Below are positions 56,713-64,000 of a stretch of 64,000 nt of DNA, piece by piece. The stretch's first letter is position 1, and each line of letters begins with the position of its first letter. The notes beneath the pieces are model-generated. The model ran no database searches. It worked only from the letters and a program-made list of their open reading frames with translations, and was not told the origin of the DNA. The position numbers and the translations under genes were made by a program. Source of the stretch: Mycobacterium sp. ENV421 (GTDB lineage: Bacteria; Actinomycetota; Actinomycetes; Mycobacteriales; Mycobacteriaceae); the NCBI RefSeq assembly GCF_002887815.1, contig NZ_PDHO01000003.1, positions 355,943 to 419,942 of the forward strand, written 5' to 3'.

Positions 56713-57687
56713 TCAGTCGACGTCGATGACGACCTTGCCGATCGCTTTACGGTCGGCGACATAGCGCAGCGCGGCCGCAGCCTGTTCGAGCGGGAACCGC
56801 GCCCCGAGGTACGGGCGCAGCTTGCCTTCGGCGAACAACTGCGCAAGCTCGGCGTCGTCGCGCGCGATGTCGTCGGGGTAGTCGGTGGCGAACGTACGGA
56901 TCTCCATGCCCTGCACGGTTATTCCCTTGAGCATCACCAGGTTCAACGGTATCCGGGGGATCTCACCGGCGGCATAGCCCAGCGTCACGAACTTTCCGCC
57001 ACGGCCGAGGCTGCGCAGGGCAGGCTCGGAGTAGTGACCACCGACAGGGTCGAGGACCACGCGCGTGCCGGCCTCGCCGGTGATCTCCTTGAGCCTGCTC
57101 TTGAGGTCCTCCCGGTCATAGTCGATCACCTCTGTGGCGCCGCGCCGGCGGCACACCTCGAGCTTCTCGGCGCCCGACGCGGCGGCAATGACCTTGGCGC
57201 CCATCAGAACCGCGATGTCGACGGCGGCCAGGCCGACACCACCACCGGCGCCGAGGACGACCACCCAGTCGCCGGGCTGGACGGGAGCGACGGTGCGCAG
57301 GGTGTAGTAGGCGGTGCGGTTGGTGACTCCGAATGCGGCCGCATCGGCATAGTCGACCCCGTCCGGAACGCGGGTCAGACCCCGCGCATCGACCAGCGCC
57401 TGCTCGGCGAACCCGCCGACGAACGCGGTGGCCGAGACCCGATCACCCGGCCGGTAGTCGACACCGTCGCCGACGGCCAGCACCTCACCGGCCAGCTCAC
57501 TGCCCGGACTGAACGGCGGCGGCACCTTGATCTGGTACTTGCCTGCGATCAGCAGCACGTCGGGATAGTTGACCGCGGCGGCATGCACCTTGACCACGAC
57601 CTGACCGGGACCCGGTGTGGGGTCAGGCAGTTCGTCCAGTACCAGATCCTCCGGTGCGCCGTATTCGCGGCAGACGACGGCGCGCAT
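56713..57687 (-). CDS. NADPH:quinone oxidoreductase, zinc-independent MDR family
   Basis: 324 residues. N-terminal GroES-like domain (AAAVNYPDVLLIAGKYQ) and Rossmann domain with VLGAGGGVGLAAVDIA (about 141-156), no zinc cysteines. It likely reduces enoyl or quinone substrates with NADPH. ATG at 57687 overlaps the last base of the TetR stop (TGATG-type junction), so it is translated with the TetR gene. It ends the unit APH, SDR, ACAD, TetR, QOR. Confidence 0.88.
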   Translation of the reverse strand: MRAVVCREYGAPEDLVLDELPDPTPGPGQVVVKVHAAAVNYPDVLLIAGKYQIKVPPPFSPGSELAGEVLAVGDGVDYRPGDRVSATAFVGGFAEQALVDARGLTRVPDGVDYADAAAFGVTNRTAYYTLRTVAPVQPGDWVVVLGAGGGVGLAAVDIAVLMGAKVIAAASGAEKLEVCRRRGATEVIDYDREDLKSRLKEITGEAGTRVVLDPVGGHYSEPALRSLGRGGKFVTLGYAAGEIPRIPLNLVMLKGITVQGMEIRTFATDYPDDIARDDAELAQLFAEGKLRPYLGARFPLEQAAAALRYVADRKAIGKVVIDVD

Positions 57688-58310
57688 CAGCTCGTCGCTT
57701 CCGGGAGGCCGAGGCCCCCCAAACAGAACCCGACGAGGTGGTTGATGTCCTTGCGGCCCGGTTGGTCGGTGGAGTTCACATAGCGGCGCATCGTGCCGAC
57801 GGTACACACGAACACTGCGTCGGCATCACGCTGGGGATCGCTACTACCGAGCTGGCGAATCGGTTCGACCAGCAGCTCACGCATGGCGGCCAGGATTTCC
57901 TCCTCACCAAGCCGGCGCTTGTCCGAGTCGGACATCTGCACCAGCAGGGCCCGGCTCATGCCGATCAGCTCCGGATCGGCGACCTGGGCCAGGGCCCCGG
58001 TGATCCACCGGGTGATCTTGCCTTTCGGGGTGGCTTCCTTGGCCATCTGGTGCTCGAGGTACGAAACCACCATGGCCGCACCGCGTTCCATGACCGCCAG
58101 CATCAGATCGTCCTTGCCGGCGAAGTAGCGGTAGAACGCTTTGTTGGAGACGCCGGCCTCGGCGACGATATCGCTGACCCGCGGCGCGTCGGGGGAGACC
58201 CGCTGCAACACCCTCAGTGCGGCGGCCAGGATGCGCTCCACGTCCTCGGCGGCCTCGCGTTGCCGGTCGTCGAGGGCCCGCACCACGGCGGCCGCGGCTC
58301 TGCTGGTCAC
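57687..58310 (-). CDS. TetR-family repressor inside the acyl-CoA operon
   Basis: 207 residues. The helix-turn-helix is in VSDIVAEAGVSNKAFYRYFAGKDDLMLAVME (about 44-74), followed by a helical ligand-binding domain ending GGLGLPEATS. GTG at 58310 overlaps the acyl-CoA dehydrogenase stop (GTGA). Being inside the operon it would be made with its target enzymes. The two palindromes at 61454-61479 between the divergent halves of the locus are the likely operator. Confidence 0.85.
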   Translation of the reverse strand: MTSRAAAAVVRALDDRQREAAEDVERILAAALRVLQRVSPDAPRVSDIVAEAGVSNKAFYRYFAGKDDLMLAVMERGAAMVVSYLEHQMAKEATPKGKITRWITGALAQVADPELIGMSRALLVQMSDSDKRRLGEEEILAAMRELLVEPIRQLGSSDPQRDADAVFVCTVGTMRRYVNSTDQPGRKDINHLVGFCLGGLGLPEATS

Positions 58311-59626
58311 GGTGAAACAGGCAGCGCGGGAATGCGATCGACCAGGTGGCCGTACTTCTCCCGGGCTCGCTCGATGCGGTTGGGCAGGAACTCACTGGGC
58401 CAGACCGGGTCCTCCGCCTCATAGCCTTTGAGAATTTGGCGGGCCAGGTTGACCTTGTGCGCCTCGGTCGGCCCGTCGGCCATCCCCAGCGTGATACCGC
58501 CCATGAGCACACTGGTCAACGGCATCTGGTCGGTCAGTCCGAGGCCGCCGTGCACCTGGATGGCGCGCAGGCCGATGGACTTCAGCACGGAGGCGGTCGC
58601 GATCTTGCAGGCCGCGATCTCCTCCCGTGCGGCCCGCTCACCCGCGGTGTCGACCAGCCACGCGGCGTGCAACACCATGAGCCGGAACTGGGTCAGCTCC
58701 ACGAACGAGTCTGCCACCATCTCTTGGATCAACTGCTTGTCGGCCAGCAGACTTCCCTGTGTGAAGCGGCTTTTCGCACGGCGTGCCATCGCGTCGATCG
58801 CGCGTTGGGCCACCCCGATCGAGCGCATCGCGTGATGCAGGCGTCCGCCGGCCAGCCGGGACTGGGCGACACCGAAGCCATGCCCTTCCTCGCCGAGCAT
58901 CGCCGACGCGGGGACCCGGACGTTGTCGTAGTGCACCAGCGAGTGCCCGGGGTCGTGGGAGTGCGAGCCGACCAGGTGGTGTGTCGCCTCGATGTGGACG
59001 CCCGGGGTGTCGGCCGGGACCAGGAACGTCGAGGCGCCGGTGTGGACCGGCACGTCCGGATCGGTGATGGCGACCACGATGAAGAACGACGCCACCGAGG
59101 CGTTCGACGACCAGTACTTGCGGCCGTTGATAACCCAGTCGGAGTCTTTTCCGGGGCCGTCGCGCACGGCGCGGGTGGTGAACACCCGAGGATCGGATCC
59201 ACCCTGCGGTTCGGTCATCGAGAACGTCGAGAAGATCTCCCCGGACAGCAGCCCGGTCAGGTACCGCTGCTTCTGTTCCTCGGTGCCGAAGCGGGCCAGG
59301 ATCTCGGCGTTACCGGTATCGGGTGCCTGGGTGCCGAAGATGATCGACGACCACGTTGCGCGGCCGAGGATTTCGTTGATAAGCGTGAGCTTGACGGCCC
59401 CGAAACCCTGGCCGCCCAGCTCGGGCCCGAGATGCGGCGCCCACAGACCCTGGTCGCGTACCTTCTGCTTGAGTGGGTCGACGATCCTGCGGCGCTCGTC
59501 GTTGAGCGGCAGGAACTCGCAGCTCGGGAAGATCACTTCGAGCGGTTCGATCTCGTCGCGCACGAAGTTCCGGATCCACTCGAGCTTCTCCTCGAATTCC
59601 GACTCGGTGGAAAAGTCCCATGCCAT
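58307..59626 (-). CDS. Acyl-CoA dehydrogenase (second cassette)
   Basis: 439 residues, longer than usual by an N-terminal segment FEEKLEWIRNFVRDEIEPLEV. Motifs: FSMTEPQGGSDPRVFTTRAV (about 136-155), VINGRKYWSSNASVASFF, GVAQSRLAGGRLHHAMR and IQVHGGLGLTDQMPLTSVLM near the C-terminus. It catalyses the first oxidation of an acyl-CoA. ATG at 59626, 12 bases after the SDR stop. It is the paralog of the enzyme at 38243-39421 and of the divergent one at 62731-63891. Confidence 0.92.
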   Translation of the reverse strand: MAWDFSTESEFEEKLEWIRNFVRDEIEPLEVIFPSCEFLPLNDERRRIVDPLKQKVRDQGLWAPHLGPELGGQGFGAVKLTLINEILGRATWSSIIFGTQAPDTGNAEILARFGTEEQKQRYLTGLLSGEIFSTFSMTEPQGGSDPRVFTTRAVRDGPGKDSDWVINGRKYWSSNASVASFFIVVAITDPDVPVHTGASTFLVPADTPGVHIEATHHLVGSHSHDPGHSLVHYDNVRVPASAMLGEEGHGFGVAQSRLAGGRLHHAMRSIGVAQRAIDAMARRAKSRFTQGSLLADKQLIQEMVADSFVELTQFRLMVLHAAWLVDTAGERAAREEIAACKIATASVLKSIGLRAIQVHGGLGLTDQMPLTSVLMGGITLGMADGPTEAHKVNLARQILKGYEAEDPVWPSEFLPNRIERAREKYGHLVDRIPALPVSP

Positions 59627-59638
59627 CGTCGTACTCCT

Positions 59639-60397
59639 TTACGGGATTCCGCCGTCGACCCGAAGGACCGAGCCGGTGGTGAAGCTGGACGCATCGGACA
59701 TCAGAAACAGTGCGGCGCCGACGATTTCGGTCGGCTCGCCCGCGCGTTGAAGGGCGTGCCTGCCGAACGGATTTTCCACACCGAAGTCCCAGGCCTTGCT
59801 GATATCGGTGAGGAACGGCCCGGGCATCAGCGTGTTGACCCGCACCGTCGGCCCGAACGCCGCCGCGAGGCCTTCGGTCATCGCGTTCAGCCCGGCTTTG
59901 GACGCCGCGTACGGGATGAACGACGGATGCGGCCGCAGCGACCCGTGGGTGCTGACGTTGATGATCACACCGCCTCCGTCGGCGACCATGCGTTCACCTA
60001 CCAGAGCCGAAAGACGGAACGGCCCCTTCAGATTCAGGTTCATCACCGCGTCGAACAGCTTTTCGCTGACGTCGGTGAGCTTGTCGTAGGTCGGCGACAT
60101 ACCGGCGTTGTTCACCAGCACATCGAGCTTGCCGAACCGGTCGTAGACCGCATCGACCAACCCGTCGAGCTCATCCCAGCGGCCGACGTGCACGCGAAAG
60201 GGCATTGCGGTGCAGCCGGTTTCGGCCTCGATCTCCTTGGCCGTCGCCACGCACGTGTCGAACTTGCGGCTGGCTATCACCACATCCGCACCGCAGCGCG
60301 CGGCGGCCATCGCCATCTCGCGGCCCAGGCCCCGGCTACCGCCGGTGACCAGCACCACGCGGCCGCTCAGATCGAAAAGAGAGTCTGCGTAACCCAT
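59639..60397 (-). CDS. Short-chain dehydrogenase (second cassette)
   Basis: 252 residues, SDR fold. NAD(P) motif VTGGSRGLGREMAMA (about 18-32), NNAGMSP at about 93, catalytic Ser in INVSTHGS and Tyr/Lys in YAASKAGLNAM. It is a likely 3-hydroxyacyl-CoA dehydrogenase of the nearby pathway. ATG at 60397 directly abuts the APH stop (no spacer). Confidence 0.92.
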   Translation of the reverse strand: MGYADSLFDLSGRVVLVTGGSRGLGREMAMAAARCGADVVIASRKFDTCVATAKEIEAETGCTAMPFRVHVGRWDELDGLVDAVYDRFGKLDVLVNNAGMSPTYDKLTDVSEKLFDAVMNLNLKGPFRLSALVGERMVADGGGVIINVSTHGSLRPHPSFIPYAASKAGLNAMTEGLAAAFGPTVRVNTLMPGPFLTDISKAWDFGVENPFGRHALQRAGEPTEIVGAALFLMSDASSFTTGSVLRVDGGIP

Positions 60398-61441
60398 TCA
60401 GGCCTCCTCGCCGGATTGCGCCAACCGCGCCGCGGTGGCGATCAGGTCGGGCACCATCGCGCCGAAGGCCTCGACCACTTTCGGGTCTGCCGTACCACCG
60501 TTGACCGCGGCGGCGTAGGTCTTCTCCAGCACGATGCCCAGCTTCCAATTGGCCAGTACCAGGTAGTAGTGGATGTTCTCGCATCCCAGCCCGCTGACCT
60601 TCTCATAGTGCGCCAGCAGTTCACTGCGGGTGGGCATACCGTCCATCGGCAGGTAGAAGCCGGTGTCTTTGGGATGTTCACCGTCGTAGCCGAGCAGCGC
60701 CCATGCCACGTCCAGCAGCGGGTCGCCGATCGTGGTCATCTCCCAGTCGACGATCGCGGCCAGCCGCCCGGGTGCGCCGTGGGCGTACATGACGTTGGCG
60801 AACTGGTAGTCGCCGTGCATGATCCCGGGGGTGTAGTGCGACGGCCGGTTGTCGCGCAACCACTGCGACGCGACGTCCAGCCCGGGCAGTTCGCGCACCT
60901 GGAACGCGGCGAGGAACGCCAGCCAGCGATCCACCTGTCGGTCGTGGAAACCTTCGGGTTTGCCGAATCCCTCCAGGCCGCGCGCCTTCCAATCCAGCCG
61001 TCCGAGATTGGCCGCGCCCTCGATCAGCTGGAAGGCGAGGTCGCGGCGGGCGTCGAGGTCGGTGTCGAACGGCGACTCCCAGCCGCCCTCCATCGGGCTC
61101 CAGCCGTCGACTTCCTTCATGAGATAGAACGGCTTGCCGAGCACCCGACCACTCTCGTCGGCGGCGACCAGCTCGGCGTGCGGTACGTCGGTGCCCTTCA
61201 AGGCTCGTTCCAGACGGATTTCCCGAAGCAGCTCGCCGAGGCGGCGCTCGTCTGCGCGCGGTCCGGGCATCCGCAGCACCATGCCCTCACCACCGCGATT
61301 GATCCGGTACAGCATGTTCTGCGACCCGCCCTTGAGGACCTCGGCGGCGGGCTCCTCGCCGTGGCCGGGGGCCTCCTGGGTGTCGAGCCATCGGCCGAGC
61401 GTCGCGGTGTCGAGGTCCGCGGGGCTGTGCGTTCTCGTCAT
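60398..61441 (-). CDS. Aminoglycoside-phosphotransferase-fold kinase (second cassette)
   Basis: 347 residues. Kinase-fold motifs: catalytic GIMHGDYQFANVMY (about 205-218) and metal-binding IVDWEMTTIGDPLLDVAW. Like the gene at 39418-40446 it is paired with an acyl-CoA dehydrogenase and SDR, so a role in phosphorylating a hydroxyacyl-CoA or related intermediate is inferred. ATG at 61441. It begins the minus-strand operon, and the divergent CaiB-type gene starts 88 bases away. Confidence 0.88.
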   Translation of the reverse strand: MTRTHSPADLDTATLGRWLDTQEAPGHGEEPAAEVLKGGSQNMLYRINRGGEGMVLRMPGPRADERRLGELLREIRLERALKGTDVPHAELVAADESGRVLGKPFYLMKEVDGWSPMEGGWESPFDTDLDARRDLAFQLIEGAANLGRLDWKARGLEGFGKPEGFHDRQVDRWLAFLAAFQVRELPGLDVASQWLRDNRPSHYTPGIMHGDYQFANVMYAHGAPGRLAAIVDWEMTTIGDPLLDVAWALLGYDGEHPKDTGFYLPMDGMPTRSELLAHYEKVSGLGCENIHYYLVLANWKLGIVLEKTYAAAVNGGTADPKVVEAFGAMVPDLIATAARLAQSGEEA

Positions 61442-61453
61442 GGAACTCCTCAA

Positions 61454-61467
61454 TCTCCATTTGGAGA
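61454..61467. promoter_or_regulatory. Palindrome TCTCCATTTGGAGA near divergent promoters
   Basis: Perfect five-base arms (TCTCC and GGAGA) around ATTT. Overlaps the longer palindrome at 61463-61479; both probably belong to one operator region that faces the TetR-encoding operon and the CaiB gene. Confidence 0.5.
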
Positions 61468-61479
61468 ATAGCATTCTCC
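61463..61479. promoter_or_regulatory. Operator palindrome GGAGAATAGCATTCTCC
   Basis: Perfect seven-base arms around AGC, centred between the divergent APH and CaiB genes. It fits a TetR-family dimer site and the TetR gene at 57687-58310 is part of one of the two operons. TAGCAT within it could also be the -10 of the CaiB promoter. Confidence 0.6.
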
Positions 61480-61528
61480 GCACGTGCAGCCACTAGCCTT
61501 TGGCCAACGCATAGCGAAAGGGGCGGCC

Positions 61529-62686
61529 ATGGCCGGACCGCTGGAAGGCATCAAGGTTGTCGAGCTCGGGGTATGGGTCGCCGGGCCGGCCGCCGGAGGG
61601 ATCCTGGCCGACTGGGGTGCCGACGTCGTCAAGATCGAACCGCCGACCGGCGACCCGGGGCGGATGTTCGGCCGGATGCTCGGACTCGACGACGGCAGCA
61701 ACCCGCCATTCGAGATGGACAACCGGTCCAAGCGCAGCATCGTGCTCGACCTGACCACCGACGGTGGAATTGCGACCGCGCGTCAATTGCTCACGGCAGC
61801 AGACGTTTTCCTCACCAACGTCCGGCCGGACGCGCTCGGACGGCTCGAACTGGACTATCCGTCGGTAGCCGCCCTCAACCCGGGACTGGTCTACGGCCTG
61901 ATCACCGGGTACGGCGAGAGCGGACCCGAGGCCAACCGCCCGGCCTACGACGTCGCTGCGTTCTGGGCCCGGTCCGGGGTGGCCGATCTGCTCACCCGTC
62001 CGGGCGACAGCCCGCCCTTCCAGCGCGGCGGCATGGGCGATCACCTGACCGGTATGACGCTGGCCGCGGCCATCAACGCGGCACTGGTCGCCCGCGCCCG
62101 CACGGGTGAAGGGCAACTGGTGACCACGTCGCTCTACCGCCAGGGCGCCTACACCGTCAGCTTCGACCTCAACACCTTCCTGCTGACCGGCAATCCGATC
62201 GCGATCGGTCAGCGCGAGACGATGTTCAACCCGTGCATGAACAACTACCTGGCGGCCGACGGGCGGCGACTCTGGATCGTCGGACTGGAAGCCGACCGGC
62301 ACTGGCCGTCGCTGTGCCGGGCGGTCGGGCGCCCGGAGTGGTTGACCGACAACAGGTTTACCACCGCGCGCGACCGCGCGATCCACTCCCGTGAACTCAT
62401 CGCGACGCTCGACGAGATCTTCGCGACGAAGACTCTCGCCGAATGGGCTGAGGCGTTCGAGGCAGAGCCCGACCTGTTCTGGTCGCCGGTGAACTCGATG
62501 GAGGATGTTCTGGCCGACGAGCAGTTCCACGCCGCGGGCGGTCTGGTCGACGTGCCCGACGGCGGCCCGATGATCGCCACCCCTGCCGACTTCCACGGCA
62601 CCCCGTGGGCGCCGCGGTCGGCCGCCCCGAAGCTCGGCGAGCACACCGACGAGGTCCTCGCCGAGCTTTACAACAACGCCCGGTGA
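61529..62686 (+). CDS. CaiB/BaiF-type CoA-transferase
   Basis: 385 residues, family III CoA-transferase. Motifs at the N-terminus are GPLEGIKVVELGVWVAGPAAG, then WGADVVKIEPPTGDPGR; the region PAYDVAAFWARSGVADLL (about 150-167) carries the Asp expected as the catalytic residue of the Frc/CaiB branch. It would move CoA between a thioester and a free acid. ATG at 61529 with GAAAGGGG upstream. It leads the plus-strand unit with the acyl-CoA dehydrogenase at 62731. Confidence 0.9.
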   Translation: MAGPLEGIKVVELGVWVAGPAAGGILADWGADVVKIEPPTGDPGRMFGRMLGLDDGSNPPFEMDNRSKRSIVLDLTTDGGIATARQLLTAADVFLTNVRPDALGRLELDYPSVAALNPGLVYGLITGYGESGPEANRPAYDVAAFWARSGVADLLTRPGDSPPFQRGGMGDHLTGMTLAAAINAALVARARTGEGQLVTTSLYRQGAYTVSFDLNTFLLTGNPIAIGQRETMFNPCMNNYLAADGRRLWIVGLEADRHWPSLCRAVGRPEWLTDNRFTTARDRAIHSRELIATLDEIFATKTLAEWAEAFEAEPDLFWSPVNSMEDVLADEQFHAAGGLVDVPDGGPMIATPADFHGTPWAPRSAAPKLGEHTDEVLAELYNNAR

Positions 62687-62730
62687 TGTCACGGTGGCTG
62701 GAAGGTCACCGACATAGGACGGAGCAGTTG

Positions 62731-63891
62731 ATGGACTTTTCTCCGGTCGAACTGTCCAGTGAAGATCAGGCGTTCCAGCGCCGGGTGCGCGCGGATCTCG
62801 CCGAGTTGGTGACCGACGACGTTCTCCGGCATGACCGTGAGACAGGGGAGAACTTCCACGAGGGCCTGCATCTCGCTCTCGGCGAGCGGGGATATCTGGC
62901 CAAGGACTTCCACGACGAGGCGCAGGGTGGATTCACCGCGGTGCAACGCAGGATCTGGGAGCTGGAGATCGGCCGCGCCCACGCCCCGTGGTTCCACTGG
63001 CCGACCACCATGATGGTGGCGAAGGCGGTTTCCAAATTCGCCGATCCGGACCTCGTTGCCGAACTCATGCCGGCCGTGCTCTCGGGTCACCGGCGGCTGT
63101 GCCTGGGCTATACCGAGCCCGAGGGCGGTTCCGATGTCGCGACCTGCAAGACACGGGCGGTGCGCGACGGCGACGCATGGATTATCAACGGCTCCAAGAT
63201 GTTCACCTCTAACGCCCACAACGCGCAGTACGTCTTCCTGATCACCAACACCGACCCCGAAGCGCCCAAACACCAGAGCCTGACGATGTTTCTGGTCCCG
63301 CTCGACTCGCCCGGCGTGGAGATCCAAGGCATTCGCACGGTCGACGGCGATAGAACCAACATCACCTACTACGGCGGCGTCCGCGTCGACGACAGGTACC
63401 GCGTCGGTGCGGTCAACGGCGGCTGGACGGTGCTGCGGGATGCCCTCAACGCCGAGCACGGCACCATCGACCTCGGCACCGAGGGTCTGCAGAAGCTGGC
63501 GACGATGACGGAGCACATCCTGCTCACGGCAGAAGCCGTCGACCGGGCCGCCGCCGTGGCACGGGTGGACGACGACTCGGTGGCCTACCGGCTCGGGCGC
63601 GCGGCGGCCCGGGTGGAGGTCGCCCTGAGCGCGCCTGCGATGTCGGGCCGGGTCTCGATCGCCCAGACCATGCGTGATATCGCCCCGGACCTGATGGACA
63701 TCCTCGGCACCGCCGCCAGTCTGCCCGTCGGTACCACTGGCGCGGCCGCCGATGGCGCTGCGGAATACATCTTCCGATTGGCCTCGCCCACCGGGATTTA
63801 CGGCGGAACGCTGGAAGTCTTCCGCAACATGATCGCCCAGCAGATCCTCGGGTTGGGGCGTCCGGCGTACGCGCCGCCGGCCAAGCGATAG
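62731..63891 (+). CDS. Acyl-CoA dehydrogenase (third in window)
   Basis: 386 residues, FadE type. Motifs: LCLGYTEPEGGSDVATCKTRAV (about 122-143, loop with FAD contacts), WIINGSKMFTSNAHNAQYVF, and the C-terminal IYGGTLEVFRNMIAQQILGL. It differs from the two others by a shorter C-terminus. ATG at 62731; longer frames run back into the CaiB gene. It is 44 bases after the CaiB stop and probably acts on the CoA ester it makes. After the stop at 63891 the remaining 109 bases hold no gene that I can see. Confidence 0.9.
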   Translation: MDFSPVELSSEDQAFQRRVRADLAELVTDDVLRHDRETGENFHEGLHLALGERGYLAKDFHDEAQGGFTAVQRRIWELEIGRAHAPWFHWPTTMMVAKAVSKFADPDLVAELMPAVLSGHRRLCLGYTEPEGGSDVATCKTRAVRDGDAWIINGSKMFTSNAHNAQYVFLITNTDPEAPKHQSLTMFLVPLDSPGVEIQGIRTVDGDRTNITYYGGVRVDDRYRVGAVNGGWTVLRDALNAEHGTIDLGTEGLQKLATMTEHILLTAEAVDRAAAVARVDDDSVAYRLGRAAARVEVALSAPAMSGRVSIAQTMRDIAPDLMDILGTAASLPVGTTGAAADGAAEYIFRLASPTGIYGGTLEVFRNMIAQQILGLGRPAYAPPAKR

Positions 63892-64000
63892 TTCCGCACG
63901 CGCCGGAGCCGGCCGCCCAACGTGCGGGATATCGTTGAAAAACGTCGGCGGATTCAAGGGGCTAGTGCAACAGCGGGTGGGTCGGACGGTTTGGACAGTA

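Noticed and set aside
58346..61471. A 1041-codon plus-strand frame opposite the acyl-CoA operon
   Set aside because: Antisense to four genes with clear motifs; the composition has no fold signature. Its length reflects GC bias only.

Overview
The window is high-GC DNA of a mycobacterium. It carries the arabinogalactan and lipoarabinomannan machinery in mycobacterial order (a GtrA-like protein, dprE1, dprE2, aftA, embC, embA, embB), plus the O-antigen-type ABC exporter pair with glfT1, the proteasome activator bpa, and echA21 and hisC2 in an order close to Rv3772-Rv3795 of M. tuberculosis. The accessory catabolic genes, and gene content between wzm and the arabinan operon that differs from M. 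tuberculosis, point to a non-tuberculous, probably environmental species. The species name is not derivable from the sequence alone.

Layout: (1) 0-2.3 kb, an APC-type amino-acid permease and an exported protein. (2) 2.3-16.6 kb, a minus-strand seven-gene cell-wall arabinan operon: decaprenyl-phosphoryl-arabinose synthesis (DprE1/DprE2), the priming arabinosyltransferase AftA, and EmbC, EmbA and EmbB. (3) 16.7-19.3 kb, an HD-domain protein, an FMN split-barrel protein and a 13E12/DUF222 HNH protein. (4) 19.3-24.4 kb, a minus-strand set of a membrane glycosyltransferase (Rv3779-like), bpa, wzt, glfT1 and wzm for galactan initiation and export. (5) 24.5-32.3 kb, housekeeping genes: a PLP enzyme, quinone oxidoreductase, MarR regulator, tRNA-Ser(TGA), echA21, cysK-cysE, hisC2. 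(6) 32.4-37.4 kb, tRNA-Ser(GCT), tRNA-Arg(ACG), a diguanylate cyclase, a TetR-controlled monooxygenase pair and small proteins. (7) 37.5-42.7 kb, an acyl-CoA dehydrogenase/SDR/APH-kinase cassette behind a ThrE-type exporter. (8) 42.8-50 kb, a two-component system translationally coupled to a GT39 / GT2-GtrA / GT39 glycosylation cluster. (9) 50-56.5 kb, a secreted phosphoesterase, an alkylsulfatase-like hydrolase and a large exported protein built from two related halves. (10) 56.7-63.9 kb, two divergent acyl-CoA catabolic operons with a TetR regulator inside one of them.

The items most worth a second look are: the benzothiazinone-target cysteine of DprE1 is an alanine here; the embA start has a TACCAT hexamer at exactly the position of ethambutol-resistance promoter mutations in M. 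tuberculosis; the EmbB resistance region has Gln where M. tuberculosis has Gly305; the two-component/GT-C glycosylation cluster has a phased direct repeat upstream; the 849-residue exported protein resembles duplicated beta-pore-forming modules; and there are perfect inverted-repeat operator candidates at two divergent regulator loci. Several start codons sit exactly six bases after a TANNNT hexamer, suggesting leaderless transcripts. No rRNA, CRISPR array, insertion sequence or prophage was seen.
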